Assembly: GCA_019636095.1 (NCBI GenBank)
Contig: JAHBYF010000003.1
Coordinates: forward strand, 310,001 to 374,000
DNA from: Hyphomonadaceae bacterium
GTDB taxonomy: Bacteria > Pseudomonadota > Alphaproteobacteria > Caulobacterales > Aquidulcibacteraceae
Length of the DNA stretch: 64,000 nucleotides
Direction of reading: 5' to 3'
Shown here: positions 1 through 9,188 of the stretch, piece after piece
Position numbering within the stretch: the stretch's first letter is position 1
Layout: each line of letters starts with the position of its first letter
The notes under the pieces: model-generated
Seen by the model: the letters and a program-made list of their open reading frames with translations, nothing else
What the model was told of the DNA's origin: nothing
The model's database searches: none
Program-made: the position numbers and the translations under genes

Positions 1-223
1 TAAGCCCACGCCAAGCGGGGGTCTCGTAACCCAGTCGGGTGCGAAACGTCACGGCGTCGGCGTCCAACAGGCCGTCCTGGGTGACGCTCTCGTAACGGAG
101 ACGCGCATCGACGATCAGATCTCCCGTGTTGCCCGTCGCCTGCGCTGACGCCGCGGACGCCATCAACAGGCCGCTGAGCGCGCTGACGGCGATCGCCGCA
201 ATTCTCAATGATACGCCGCTCAC
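1..223 (-). CDS. Outer-membrane beta-barrel protein (alginate-export/porin-like), 3' end outside window
   Basis: Only the first 74 residues are inside the window. They form a signal peptide (hydrophobic stretch ending in an AxA site, ASAASAQA) followed by text typical of proteobacterial alginate-export-type barrels (DARLRYESV, then TFRTRLGYETPAWRG). The GTG start at 223 overlaps the narJ stop codon as GTGA, so the gene is translationally coupled to narJ and belongs to the nar operon. A porin could serve passage of nitrate or nitrite through the outer membrane, but this is inference. NarI would be expected at this place, and the visible sequence is clearly not NarI. Confidence 0.7.
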   Translation of the reverse strand, partial: MSGVSLRIAAIAVSALSGLLMASAASAQATGNTGDLIVDARLRYESVTQDGLLDADAVTFRTRLGYETPAWRGL

Positions 224-894
224 GCTGCGCCCTCCTTCAGCCGCGTCAGAAGCGCGGCCTTTGGGCAGTCCACCTTGTCCGGGCCAAACGTCACCTGCTC
301 CTCGGCCCAGGCGCGATCGAGCGCCTCAAGATCGTTCGGATTGTCTTCCGGCTCTTGCAGCAGCGCTTTCAGCGCTTCGGCGTTGCGATCCTTGTCGACG
401 AGCGCAACAAGGGCGTCAAACACGACGGCGTAGGAAGACTGACGCTTCTTCAGCCGCTCGCGCAACGCTTCAAGCACATGCGCGGCCTGCCCCAATAGCG
501 CGGCCGCCTCAGCAGCGGGACGTTGGGAGAGAAACTCAAGGAAGACCGGAAGATGATCCGGCAATTCCTTGGCGGTCAGTTCGAGCCCGTGCGACGAATA
601 GAGCTTCAGCAATTCCACCATCGCCTGGCCGCGATCGCGGCTCTCGCCATGGACGTGCTCGTAGAGTTGCAGCGACAGAGAGCGCGTCCGGTCGAAGAGA
701 TCCACATAGCGCGACTGCACCTCGTAGAGGTCGTCTTGCGATAGCTCCTTGGCCAGCGGTCCCAGCCTGCGTACGAGCGCGAGGGGAACGATGCCATCGA
801 CGGCGAGCGTTTGCATTGCCGGGGCAATAAGCGCGGCGGTCTCAGCCGTCGGATAGCTCAAGAAGACCGCCAGCGCGCGATAGGTTCTCGCCAT
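220..894 (-). CDS. narJ: Nitrate reductase molybdenum cofactor assembly chaperone NarJ
   Basis: A 224-residue protein of the NarJ/TorD chaperone family. The N-terminus (MARTYRALAVFLSYPTAET) and the segment with YVDLFDRTRSLSLQLYEHVH are characteristic of NarJ. It is a cytoplasmic chaperone that keeps apo-NarG competent for insertion of the molybdenum cofactor and delays membrane docking; it is not part of the final enzyme. It starts 2 bases after narH and its stop overlaps the next start as GTGA. Length is normal for the family (about 220-240 residues). Confidence 0.95.
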   Translation of the reverse strand: MARTYRALAVFLSYPTAETAALIAPAMQTLAVDGIVPLALVRRLGPLAKELSQDDLYEVQSRYVDLFDRTRSLSLQLYEHVHGESRDRGQAMVELLKLYSSHGLELTAKELPDHLPVFLEFLSQRPAAEAAALLGQAAHVLEALRERLKKRQSSYAVVFDALVALVDKDRNAEALKALLQEPEDNPNDLEALDRAWAEEQVTFGPDKVDCPKAALLTRLKEGAA

Positions 895-896
895 CG

Positions 897-2417
897 TCAG
901 GCCTCCATCGGGTTCTTGGCGGCGCCCTTCTTGACAGGGCCGAACAGGCCAAGCTCGGTGCGCCCGCCCGAGGCTTGATTGCCGAAGCTGAAGCCGCAGG
1001 CGCCGCGCAGACCGTAGGCGTCCTCCGCGCCTTCGCGATGCGAGGTCGGGATGACAAAGCGATCTTCGTAATTGGCGATCGCCATGACATGGTACATTTC
1101 GTCAATTGCCTCCGCGGTCAGGCCAACACGCGAGGCGATCGCGTGATCGATGACGCCATCGATCGACTTGGCGCGCATATAGGCGCGCATCGCCAGCATC
1201 CGCTCAAGCGCGGCGACCACTGGCGCTTCTTCGCCCGCCGTCAGCATGTTGGCGAGATACTGAACCGGGATACGCAGGCTCTTTACGTCCGGCATGACGC
1301 CGTCATGCTCGATCGCGCCTAGCGAGGCCGCCGACTGGATTGGTGAAAGCGGCGGCACGTACCAGACCATTGGCAGCGTGCGATATTCAGGATGGAGCGG
1401 AAACGCGACGCGCCAATCGATCGCCATTTTGTAGATCGGGCTGCGGCGCGCGGCTTCAAGCCATGCCTCAGGCACGCCGTCGGCGCGTGCTTGAGCGATA
1501 ATCTTCGGATCGTTCGGATCCAAGAAGATTTCGAGCTGCTTCTCGTAAAGATCCTTCTCATCGGCGCTCGCCGCTTCTTCGATGCGGTCAGCGTCATAAA
1601 GGATGACCCCCAGATAGCGGATGCGGCCGACACAGGTTTCCGAGCAGACGGTCGGCTGACCTGACTCGATACGCGGATAGCAGAACGTGCACTTCTCGGA
1701 TTTTCCGCTCGACCAATTGTAGTAGATCTTCTTGTACGGGCAGGCCGACACGCACATACGCCAGCCGCGGCACTTATCCTGATCGATGAGCACGATGCCG
1801 TCTTCTTCGCGCTTATAGATGGCGCCCGACGGGCACGCGGCGACGCATGCCGGATTGAGGCAATGCTCGCACAGGCGTGGCAGGTACATCATGAAGGTGT
1901 TTTCAAACTGCCCGTAGATCTCCTTCTGCACGTTCTCGAAGTTCACGTCCTTTGATCGCTTGGAGAATTCGCCGCCCAGGATTTCTTCCCAGTTCGGTCC
2001 CCACTCGATCTTCTCCATGCGCTGGCCGCTGATTTTCGAGCGCGGGCGAGCGGTCGGAAACGCCTGCATCTCCGGGGCGTTCTGCAGATGCGCATAATCA
2101 AAATCGAATGGCTCATAATAATCGTCGATCTCGGGTAGATCCGGGTTGGCGAAGATCTTGGCCAGGATGCGCCATTTGGGGCCCATCTTCGGCCGCAGTT
2201 TGCCGCTGCGGGTCCTTTCCCAGCCGCCGTTCCAGCGCTTCTGATTCTCCCACTCGCGCGGATAGCCGACGCCCGGCTTGGTTTCGACGTTATTGAACCA
2301 GGCGTATTCAACGCCTTCTCGGTTGGTCCAGACGTTCTTGCAGGTCACCGAGCACGTGTGACAGCCGATGCACTTGTCGAGGTTCAGCACCATGCCGATT
2401 TGAGCGCGCACCTTCAT
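897..2417 (-). CDS. narH: Respiratory nitrate reductase beta subunit NarH
   Basis: A 506-residue iron-sulfur electron-transfer subunit that passes electrons to NarG. The first cluster motif lies at residues 16-26 (CIGCHTCSVTC); the later motifs CEHCLNPACVAAC, CRGWRMCVSAC and CTFC...CSETC follow, with the Trp in place of one Cys that marks the [3Fe-4S] site of NarH. I chose the ATG at 2417 (MKVRAQIG), which matches the family; a longer reading from 2534 only extends backwards over narG. The narG stop and this start are joined as TGAGATG. Cytoplasmic, membrane-associated through NarI in known enzymes. Confidence 0.97.
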   Translation of the reverse strand: MKVRAQIGMVLNLDKCIGCHTCSVTCKNVWTNREGVEYAWFNNVETKPGVGYPREWENQKRWNGGWERTRSGKLRPKMGPKWRILAKIFANPDLPEIDDYYEPFDFDYAHLQNAPEMQAFPTARPRSKISGQRMEKIEWGPNWEEILGGEFSKRSKDVNFENVQKEIYGQFENTFMMYLPRLCEHCLNPACVAACPSGAIYKREEDGIVLIDQDKCRGWRMCVSACPYKKIYYNWSSGKSEKCTFCYPRIESGQPTVCSETCVGRIRYLGVILYDADRIEEAASADEKDLYEKQLEIFLDPNDPKIIAQARADGVPEAWLEAARRSPIYKMAIDWRVAFPLHPEYRTLPMVWYVPPLSPIQSAASLGAIEHDGVMPDVKSLRIPVQYLANMLTAGEEAPVVAALERMLAMRAYMRAKSIDGVIDHAIASRVGLTAEAIDEMYHVMAIANYEDRFVIPTSHREGAEDAYGLRGACGFSFGNQASGGRTELGLFGPVKKGAAKNPMEA

Positions 2418-2418
2418 C

Positions 2419-5400
2419 TCAGCGGCCCTCCACTTCCGAGAGCGGCTTGTCGAGCCAGTCGACGTTTCGCATCTTGCGCATGATGACGAACTCATCGCGG
2501 TTTGCGCCGACGGTGCCGTAATAGTTGAAGCCATAGGCCTGCTGCACGTAGCCGCCGATCATGTGGGTGGGTTTCAGCACCGTCCGCGTCACTGAGTTAT
2601 GGATGCCCCCACGCAGCTTGGTGATTTCCGAACCCGGCGTATTCACGATCTTCTCTTGCGCATGATACATGAGCGCCATGCCTTCGCGAACGCGCTGGGA
2701 GACGACGGCGCGCGCTGCGAGCGCGCCGTTGGCGTTGAAGCACTCGATCCAGTCGTTGTCTTCGATACCGGCGCGCTCGGCGTCTTTCTCCGAAACCCAT
2801 ACGACTGGGCCGCCGCGATTGAGCGTCAGCATCAGCAGGTTGTCGGTATAGGTTGAGTGGATACCCCACTTCTGGTGCGGCGTGATCCAGTTGAGGACGA
2901 TTTCCTTTTCGCCGTTTGGCTTGCGATTGTGCAGCGGCTCGACGGTCTTAAGGTCGACCGGGGGCTTATAGACGCACAATCCCTCGCCGAACGCGCGCAT
3001 CCAGAGATGATCTTGGTAGAGCTGCTGGCGGCCCGTGAGCGTGCGCCACGGAATGAGTTCATGCACGTTGGTATAACCGGCGTTGTAGCAAACCTTCTCG
3101 CTTTCGATGCCTGACCAGATCGGCGAGGAGATAATCTTGCGCGGCTGTGCGACAACGTCGCGGAAACGAATCTTCTCGTCCTCCTTGGGCAGCGCGAGAT
3201 GGGTGTGTTCGCGCCCGGTTTGCTTGCCAAGCGAGGCCCACGATTTGACGGCGACTTCGCCATTGGTTTCAGGCGCCAGCATGAGGATGGTCTCGCAGGC
3301 GTCGATCTCGGTTTCGATCTTGGCCAGCCCCTTAGTCGGTCCGTCGAGGACAGCGCCATTGAGCGCCTTTAGATGCTCGACTTCATGCTCGGTGTTCCAG
3401 GCCAATCCTTTGCCGCCATTGCCCACCTTGGTCATCAGCGGCCCAAGCGAGGTGAAACGACGATAGAGATTTGGGTAATCCCGCTCGACGACGCTGATCT
3501 GGGGAGCGGTCTTGCCGGGAATGAATTCGCACTCGCCTTTCCACCAATCCTTGACGTCGAAAGGCTGAGCCATTTCGCCGGGGCTGTCGTGCTGGATCGG
3601 CGTCAGGACAACATCCTTTTCGACCCCGAGCACTTCGGGACAGACGTCCGAAAACGCTTTGGCGATCGCCTTGAAGATATCCCAATCGGACTTGCATTCC
3701 CAAACCGGATCCACCGCCGCCGTGAGCGGGTGAATGAAGGGGTGCATGTCGGAGGTGTTGAGATCGTTCTTCTCGTACCAAGTCGCGGTCGGCAAGACGA
3801 TGTCGGAGTAGACTGCCGTCGTCGACATGCGGAAATCTATGGTGACGAGAAGATCGAGCTTTCCTTCCGGGGCGTCTTCGCGCCACACGACGTCGACAGG
3901 CTTGCGCCGTCCTGTTTCGCCCAAATCCTTCCCGAGCACGCCGTTCGACGTGCCGAGGAAATGTTTCAGGAAGTATTCGTGGCCCTTGCCTGACGATCCC
4001 AGTAAGTTCGAGCGCCACACGAACATGTTGCGCGGCCAATTGTCTGGATGGTCGGGATCCATGCAGCTCATTTCGAGCCGCTTGGATTTGAGTTCGCGCG
4101 CCGCATACTCGCGCGGATCGACGCCTTCGCGCTCTGCCGCCTTGGCCACCTCCAGAGAGTTCATTTTCAGCGCCGGCGCTGACGGCAGCCAGCCCATGCG
4201 CTCAGCCTTGGCGTTATAATCGATAAAGGTCTGGCCCCAGTCGCCGTCCGGCGCGGTGGGCGAGAGTATTTCCTTCACGTCGAGCGTCTCGTAACGCCAC
4301 TGATCGGTGTGCGCGTAAAAGAAGCTGGTGGAGTTTTGCTGCCGCGGCGGGCGCGTCCAGTCGAGCGCAAAGGCGAGCGGGGCCCAGCCGGTTTGCGGCC
4401 GAAGCTTTTCCTGGCCGACATAGTGCGACCAGCCGCCGCCGGACTGGCCGATGCAGCCGCACATCGCGAGCAGATTGATCACCCCGCGATAATTCATGTC
4501 CATATGATACCAATGGTTCATCGCCGCGCCGATGATCACCATCGACTTGCCGTTGGTCTTCTCGGCATTGGCGGCAAATCCACGCGCCACCGCAATGATC
4601 TGCTCGCGCGGCACCGTCGTTACTTTCTCGGCCCACGCGGGCGTGTATGGCTCAAGCTCGTCATAACTCGACGGCATGTGCTCGCCGCCAAAGCCTTGGT
4701 CGACGCCGTAATTGGCGAGGAAGAGGTCGTAAACGGAAGCGACCAGTGTCTCGCCATCCTTCAGCTGCAGGCGCTTCACCGGAACCCGGCGCATCAATGT
4801 GTCGGGGTGATCGGTGGAGGCAAAACCGTTGGCGGCGCTGTTGGCGAAATATGGGAAGAGCACTTCGGCGATATCGTCATGTGCGCCCTTGAGACCTACT
4901 CGCAGCTTCACGTCCGCGCCGTCGGCGCTCTTTTCTTCCAGATTCCACTTGCCCTGTTCGCCCCAGCGGAAGCCGATAGATCCTGTGGGCACCACCGGAT
5001 TGCCGGTTGCTTCATCGACGCCGATCGTCTTCCAATCGGGATTGTTCTCTTGCGCCAGCGCATCGGCGAAATCGGACGCACGCAGCAGCCGCTCGGGCAC
5101 GTAGCGGCCATCCTTCTTCACCAACCGAACCAGGAGCGGCATGTCGGTGTAGCGGCGCACGTAGTCCTTGAAGTACGGCACTTCGCGGTCGCGATGAAAC
5201 TCGGTAAGCACGACATGGCCCATCGCCATGGCAAGCGCCGCATCGGTGCCCTGCTTCACGGAAATCCAGAGATCGGCGAATTTCGAAGCTTCCGAATAGT
5301 CCGGGCAAATGACCACGGACTTTGCGCCCTTGTAACGCACCTCGGTATAGAAGTGGGCGTCAGGCGTGCGCGTCTGCGGGACATTCGAACCCCAGACCAA

Positions 5401-6147
5401 AATGAAGCCTGAATTGTACCAGTCGGCGGATTCCGGAACGTCGGTCTGCTCGCCCCAGGTCTGCGGGCTCGCCGGCGGCAAGTCGCAATACCAGTCGTAG
5501 AACGAGCCGCACACGCCGCCTAGCAATTGCAGATAACGCGCGCCTGCAGCGTAGGAGATCATCGACATGGCCGGGATCGGCGAGAAGCCGAACACGCGAT
5601 CCGGCCCGTGCTTCTTCACCGTATACGCATTGGCCGCGCCGATAAGTTCAGTGACCTCATCCCACGTCGCGCGCACCAGTCCGCCGCCGCCGCGGATGGA
5701 GGTGTAGGATTTGCGCTTTTGCGCATCCTCGACAATCGATGCCCACGCCTGGACCGGCGACAGCGTCTTGCGCGCCGCGCGCCAGAGCTTCAGCAGTCTG
5801 CCGCGCACCATCGGATATTTTACGCGGTTGCCCGAATAGAGATACCAGGAATAGGACGCGCCGCGCGCACACCCGCGTGGTTCATGATTTGGGAGATCGG
5901 GACGCGTGCGCGGATAATCAGTCTGCTGGGTCTCCCAGGTGACGATGCCGCCCTTGACGTAGATTTTCCATGAGCACGAGCCCGTACAGTTCACGCCGTG
6001 CGTGGAACGCACGATCTTGTCGTGTTGCCAGCGCCGGCGATAGGCCTCCTCCCATGAGCGATCCTCGTCATTGGTCACGCCGTGGCCGCTTGTGTCGAGC
6101 TCGGTCTTGCGGGTGAAGAAGGTCAACCGATCGAGTGTGTGGCTCAT
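2419..6147 (-). CDS. narG: Respiratory nitrate reductase alpha subunit NarG
   Basis: A 1242-residue catalytic subunit of membrane-type nitrate reductase, reducing nitrate to nitrite at a bis-MGD molybdenum centre. The FS0 cluster ligands are visible as H50, C54, C58 and C93 (STHGVNCTGSC, then EPRGCARG), and the region with the molybdenum Asp (DWYCDLPPASPQTWGEQTDV, about residue 220) is intact. Length matches E. coli NarG (about 1247). There is no twin-arginine signal, so it faces the cytoplasm. The start at 6147 has AAGGAC upstream. It follows narK by 13 bases and is expected to be co-transcribed with it. Confidence 0.98.
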   Translation of the reverse strand: MSHTLDRLTFFTRKTELDTSGHGVTNDEDRSWEEAYRRRWQHDKIVRSTHGVNCTGSCSWKIYVKGGIVTWETQQTDYPRTRPDLPNHEPRGCARGASYSWYLYSGNRVKYPMVRGRLLKLWRAARKTLSPVQAWASIVEDAQKRKSYTSIRGGGGLVRATWDEVTELIGAANAYTVKKHGPDRVFGFSPIPAMSMISYAAGARYLQLLGGVCGSFYDWYCDLPPASPQTWGEQTDVPESADWYNSGFILVWGSNVPQTRTPDAHFYTEVRYKGAKSVVICPDYSEASKFADLWISVKQGTDAALAMAMGHVVLTEFHRDREVPYFKDYVRRYTDMPLLVRLVKKDGRYVPERLLRASDFADALAQENNPDWKTIGVDEATGNPVVPTGSIGFRWGEQGKWNLEEKSADGADVKLRVGLKGAHDDIAEVLFPYFANSAANGFASTDHPDTLMRRVPVKRLQLKDGETLVASVYDLFLANYGVDQGFGGEHMPSSYDELEPYTPAWAEKVTTVPREQIIAVARGFAANAEKTNGKSMVIIGAAMNHWYHMDMNYRGVINLLAMCGCIGQSGGGWSHYVGQEKLRPQTGWAPLAFALDWTRPPRQQNSTSFFYAHTDQWRYETLDVKEILSPTAPDGDWGQTFIDYNAKAERMGWLPSAPALKMNSLEVAKAAEREGVDPREYAARELKSKRLEMSCMDPDHPDNWPRNMFVWRSNLLGSSGKGHEYFLKHFLGTSNGVLGKDLGETGRRKPVDVVWREDAPEGKLDLLVTIDFRMSTTAVYSDIVLPTATWYEKNDLNTSDMHPFIHPLTAAVDPVWECKSDWDIFKAIAKAFSDVCPEVLGVEKDVVLTPIQHDSPGEMAQPFDVKDWWKGECEFIPGKTAPQISVVERDYPNLYRRFTSLGPLMTKVGNGGKGLAWNTEHEVEHLKALNGAVLDGPTKGLAKIETEIDACETILMLAPETNGEVAVKSWASLGKQTGREHTHLALPKEDEKIRFRDVVAQPRKIISSPIWSGIESEKVCYNAGYTNVHELIPWRTLTGRQQLYQDHLWMRAFGEGLCVYKPPVDLKTVEPLHNRKPNGEKEIVLNWITPHQKWGIHSTYTDNLLMLTLNRGGPVVWVSEKDAERAGIEDNDWIECFNANGALAARAVVSQRVREGMALMYHAQEKIVNTPGSEITKLRGGIHNSVTRTVLKPTHMIGGYVQQAYGFNYYGTVGANRDEFVIMRKMRNVDWLDKPLSEVEGR

Positions 6148-6160
6148 GTGCGTTCAGTCC

Positions 6161-8908
6161 TTATTGCGCCGCGACATTGGCGGGCTGGGCGCCTGGGCGC
6201 GTGTTCTCGACGTCAAAGAGAAGGCCTTTTGGCTGGGCGTACACAAACCATGTGACGGCCAGGCACGACACGTAGAAAGCAAGAAAGCCTATCAAGGCCG
6301 CGTTGGCGCTGCCCGTTTCAGCGAGCGAGAAGCCGAAGCTCTTCGGAATAAAGAACGCGCCGTAAGCTGCAATCGCCGACGTGAAGCCGGTAATAGCCGC
6401 CGATTCCTTCTCCGCCTGCTTCAACTGATCCTGGGGAGAAGCTTGCGGCGCCAGGCGCGCAACCTCCTTGCGCATGATGGCCGGTATCATTTGGAAGGTG
6501 GAAGCATTGCCGACGCCGCTCGCGAAGAAGAGCAGCATGAAGCAGGCGAAGAAGCCGATGAACGCGCCGGGTTCGGTTTTGTTGGCAAGGAAATAGATGA
6601 CGCCGATGGTTCCGAGCATCATCATGGCAAACACCGCAAGCGTTACGCGCGCGCCGCCAAATCGATCCGACACCCAGCCGGTGAGCGAGCGCGACAACGC
6701 ACCCACCAGCGGCCCGAGAAAAGCGATCTGCAGTACGTTGACGCCGGGAAACTGCGTGCTGGTGAGCAGCGGGAACGCTGCCGAGAAGCCAATGAAGGAG
6801 CCGAAGGTGCCAGTATAGAGCCAGCACATGAGCCAATTGTGCGTGCGCGTGAAGATCACCGATTGCTCGGCAAACGATGCCCTGGCGGTCGCCAGATCGT
6901 TCATGCCGAACCAGGCCAGGAACGCCGAGACGACGATGAACGGAACCCAGATAAAGCCGGCATTCTGCATGAAGAGCACGCTGCCGGCTTCGGTGGCCTG
7001 ACCGGCGCCGCCGAAGCTGCCGAACACCGCCAACGTGATGGCGATCGGCACAAGGAATTGCATGGCGCTCACGCCGAGATTGCCGAGCCCTGCATTGAGC
7101 GCGAGCGCATTGCCCTTCTCCGCGCGCGGGAAGAAGAAGCCGATATTGGACATCGAGCTCGCGAAATTGCCCCCGCCCAGCCCGCACAGTAGCGCCAGAC
7201 CCAGCATGATCCAGTACGGCGTATCCGGATTTTGCACCGCAAAGCCGATGCCGAGCGCCGGCGCCAGCAGCGACCAAGTGGTGAGCGTCGTCCAGAGCCG
7301 GCCGCCGAACACCGGGACCATGAACGAATAGAAGATACGCAACGTAGCGCCCGACAGGCCTGGCAGCGCGGCAAGCCAAAAGAGCTGGTCGGTTGTGTAA
7401 TTGAAGCCGATGCTCGGCAGCTTCGCTACGACGACGGACCACACCATCCAAACCGCAAAGGACAGAAATAGTGCGGGCACCGAGAGCCAAAGGTTGCGCG
7501 CAGCGACCGCCTTGCCTTTCTCCTTCCAAAAACCCGCATCTTCAGGGCGCCAGTCGACGATCAGCCCTGCCTTCGCCGGCTTATGTCTGGCCGGCTCGTG
7601 GATCGGCTGCATTTCCGGGAATTCCGGCAACGCCTCGAGTGTCTTGCCGGCCGCATCACGTTCCATTTGCCCGATGGCGAAGTGCATCCACACGAGCGAA
7701 CCGGAGACGATGAGGAAGAGCAGCATGAAGCAGCTCGTCCAGATGCCGGTGAGATCGTTGAGCACGCCAAAGGCGATCGGCAGCACGAACCCGCCAAGAC
7801 CGCCGATCATGCCGACGAGGCCGCCGACGGCGCCGACATCCTTGGGATAGTAGACCGGGATGTGCTTGAACACTGCAGCCTTGCCGAGGCTCATAAAGAA
7901 GCCCAGCACAAAGACGATGATTGTGAATCCGACCAAGCCGGTCTCCAGCCGGAATGCGATCGGCCCCTCGATGCCGTCGATGACGTAGCTTGTGGGCGGA
8001 TAGGACAGCAGAAAGGTCGCGGCGATGCCGATCAGAAACGTCCAGTACATCACTTGGCGCGCGCCTACCTTGTCGGAGAGATGCCCGCCATAAATGCGAA
8101 AGAGCGATGCCGGCACCGAAAACGCCGCCGCCACTAGACCGGCTGTCTTGAGGTCGAGGCCGTAAGCGCCGACCAGATAGCGCGGCAGCCAGAGCGCCAA
8201 CGCGACAAAGGCGCCAAAAACGAAGAAATAGTAGAGCGAGAACCGCCAAACCTGGACGTTCTTGAGCGGCGCGAACTGTTCGAGCATCGAACGCGGCCGA
8301 GCGCCCCGGCGCCGACGCTCGATCAGATCCGGTTCATCCTTTGTGAATGCAAAGAAGATGAAGGCCATAATGACGAGGCCTGCGGCCCAGTACTGCGCCA
8401 CCGCCTCCCAGCCGAAGGCGAGCAGCACGAAAGGCGCCAGAAATTTAGTCACCGCCGCGCCGACATTGCCTGCGCCGAAAATCCCGAGCGCCGTCCCCTG
8501 CTCTTTGGAGGGATAGAATTTGGTGACGTAGGCGACGCCGACCGCGAACGAACCGCCTGCGATACCTACGCCCAACGCTGCGATCAGAAATTGCTCGTAG
8601 GTCTGCGCGTAAGACAAGAGAAAGGTGGCCGCCGCGGCAGCCAGCATCACAAGCAAATTGACGATGCGGCCGCCAAATTGCTCGGTCCAGACGCCGAGAA
8701 CGAGCCTAATGAGGGAGCCGGTTAGAATCGGCGTGCCCACCAACAGGCCAAACTGGGTTTCGCTGAGGCCCAGATTCTCTTTGATCTGGACGCCTATGAT
8801 CGAGAAGATGGTCCAGACAGCAAAGCAAGCCGTGAAGGCGATGGTGCTGAGCCAGAGGCCGACATCGGCCCCGTTCTGTTTGCCTTGAAGCTCCTGCGGT
8901 GAAGCCAT
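6161..8908 (-). CDS. narK: Nitrate/nitrite transporter, NarK1-NarK2 fusion
   Basis: A 915-residue inner-membrane protein made of two complete major facilitator modules in one chain, joined near residues 430-470 by a hydrophilic linker. The first half resembles NarK1 (proton-linked nitrate uptake) and the second NarK2 (nitrate/nitrite exchange), as in the NarK fusion of Paracoccus denitrificans; the assignment of halves follows that precedent. Both halves show nitrate-porter style glycine-rich helices (FGAGNVGAAVTKF in the first, LNAGLGNLGVSAMQF in the second). It is the first gene of the leftward nar operon, and its upstream region holds three FNR-type boxes. The ribosome binding site is weak. 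Confidence 0.93.
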   Translation of the reverse strand: MASPQELQGKQNGADVGLWLSTIAFTACFAVWTIFSIIGVQIKENLGLSETQFGLLVGTPILTGSLIRLVLGVWTEQFGGRIVNLLVMLAAAAATFLLSYAQTYEQFLIAALGVGIAGGSFAVGVAYVTKFYPSKEQGTALGIFGAGNVGAAVTKFLAPFVLLAFGWEAVAQYWAAGLVIMAFIFFAFTKDEPDLIERRRRGARPRSMLEQFAPLKNVQVWRFSLYYFFVFGAFVALALWLPRYLVGAYGLDLKTAGLVAAAFSVPASLFRIYGGHLSDKVGARQVMYWTFLIGIAATFLLSYPPTSYVIDGIEGPIAFRLETGLVGFTIIVFVLGFFMSLGKAAVFKHIPVYYPKDVGAVGGLVGMIGGLGGFVLPIAFGVLNDLTGIWTSCFMLLFLIVSGSLVWMHFAIGQMERDAAGKTLEALPEFPEMQPIHEPARHKPAKAGLIVDWRPEDAGFWKEKGKAVAARNLWLSVPALFLSFAVWMVWSVVVAKLPSIGFNYTTDQLFWLAALPGLSGATLRIFYSFMVPVFGGRLWTTLTTWSLLAPALGIGFAVQNPDTPYWIMLGLALLCGLGGGNFASSMSNIGFFFPRAEKGNALALNAGLGNLGVSAMQFLVPIAITLAVFGSFGGAGQATEAGSVLFMQNAGFIWVPFIVVSAFLAWFGMNDLATARASFAEQSVIFTRTHNWLMCWLYTGTFGSFIGFSAAFPLLTSTQFPGVNVLQIAFLGPLVGALSRSLTGWVSDRFGGARVTLAVFAMMMLGTIGVIYFLANKTEPGAFIGFFACFMLLFFASGVGNASTFQMIPAIMRKEVARLAPQASPQDQLKQAEKESAAITGFTSAIAAYGAFFIPKSFGFSLAETGSANAALIGFLAFYVSCLAVTWFVYAQPKGLLFDVENTRPGAQPANVAAQ

Positions 8909-8982
8909 TTCGATCGCCCCATTGCGCGTGCGCGCGGCGGCGTACGCACAAGCATCAACAGCACCAATCGGGGCGAGATCAT

Positions 8983-8996
8983 TTGATGCAAATCAA
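8983..8996 (-). promoter_or_regulatory. FNR/Dnr-type box (perfect), narK promoter
   Basis: TTGATGCAAATCAA is a perfect match to TTGAT-N4-ATCAA. Its centre is 81 bases from the narK start; a class II promoter (centre at -41.5) would start transcription near 8948, giving narK a leader of about 40 bases. The site is symmetric, so orientation is assigned from the gene. Confidence 0.85.
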
Positions 8997-9076
8997 GCCG
9001 CACTGGCGAGCCGGTGGAAAATCTGCTCCCATGCGACGCGTCTCCCAGGCGCCCAATCTCACTTGGGGCTATGAGC

Positions 9077-9090
9077 TTGAGGTTTATCAA
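9077..9090. promoter_or_regulatory. FNR/Dnr-like box (one mismatch)
   Basis: TTGAGGTTTATCAA matches TTGAT-N4-ATCAA except for G at position 5. It lies between the other two boxes; its centre is exactly 50 bp from that of the 9127 box, so the pair would sit at -41.5 and -91.5 of the regulator promoter. Confidence 0.55.
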
Positions 9091-9126
9091 ACAACCGCCT
9101 GACCATTATCAGGCCGCGCCCTTGGC

Positions 9127-9140
9127 TTGATTTGCATCAA
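9127..9140 (+). promoter_or_regulatory. FNR/Dnr-type box (perfect), regulator promoter
   Basis: TTGATTTGCATCAA is a perfect box. If its centre is at -41.5, transcription starts near 9175, just before the GGAGGA ribosome binding site of the Crp/Fnr gene at 9189. This supports autoregulation or control by a second FNR-type protein. Confidence 0.85.
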
Positions 9141-9188
9141 TTCAACCGGACGAGAACGGCGCCACATTGGTTTTTGTTGGAGGACAGT

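Noticed and set aside
2418..2534. Long N-terminal extension of NarH from an ATG at 2534
   Set aside because: It lies over narG, has Ser/Arg-rich text and no NarH match; the ATG at 2417 fits the family and the narG stop.
9132..9188. TTG start for the Crp/Fnr gene at 9132
   Set aside because: It would start inside the FNR box; GGAGGA precedes the ATG at 9189.
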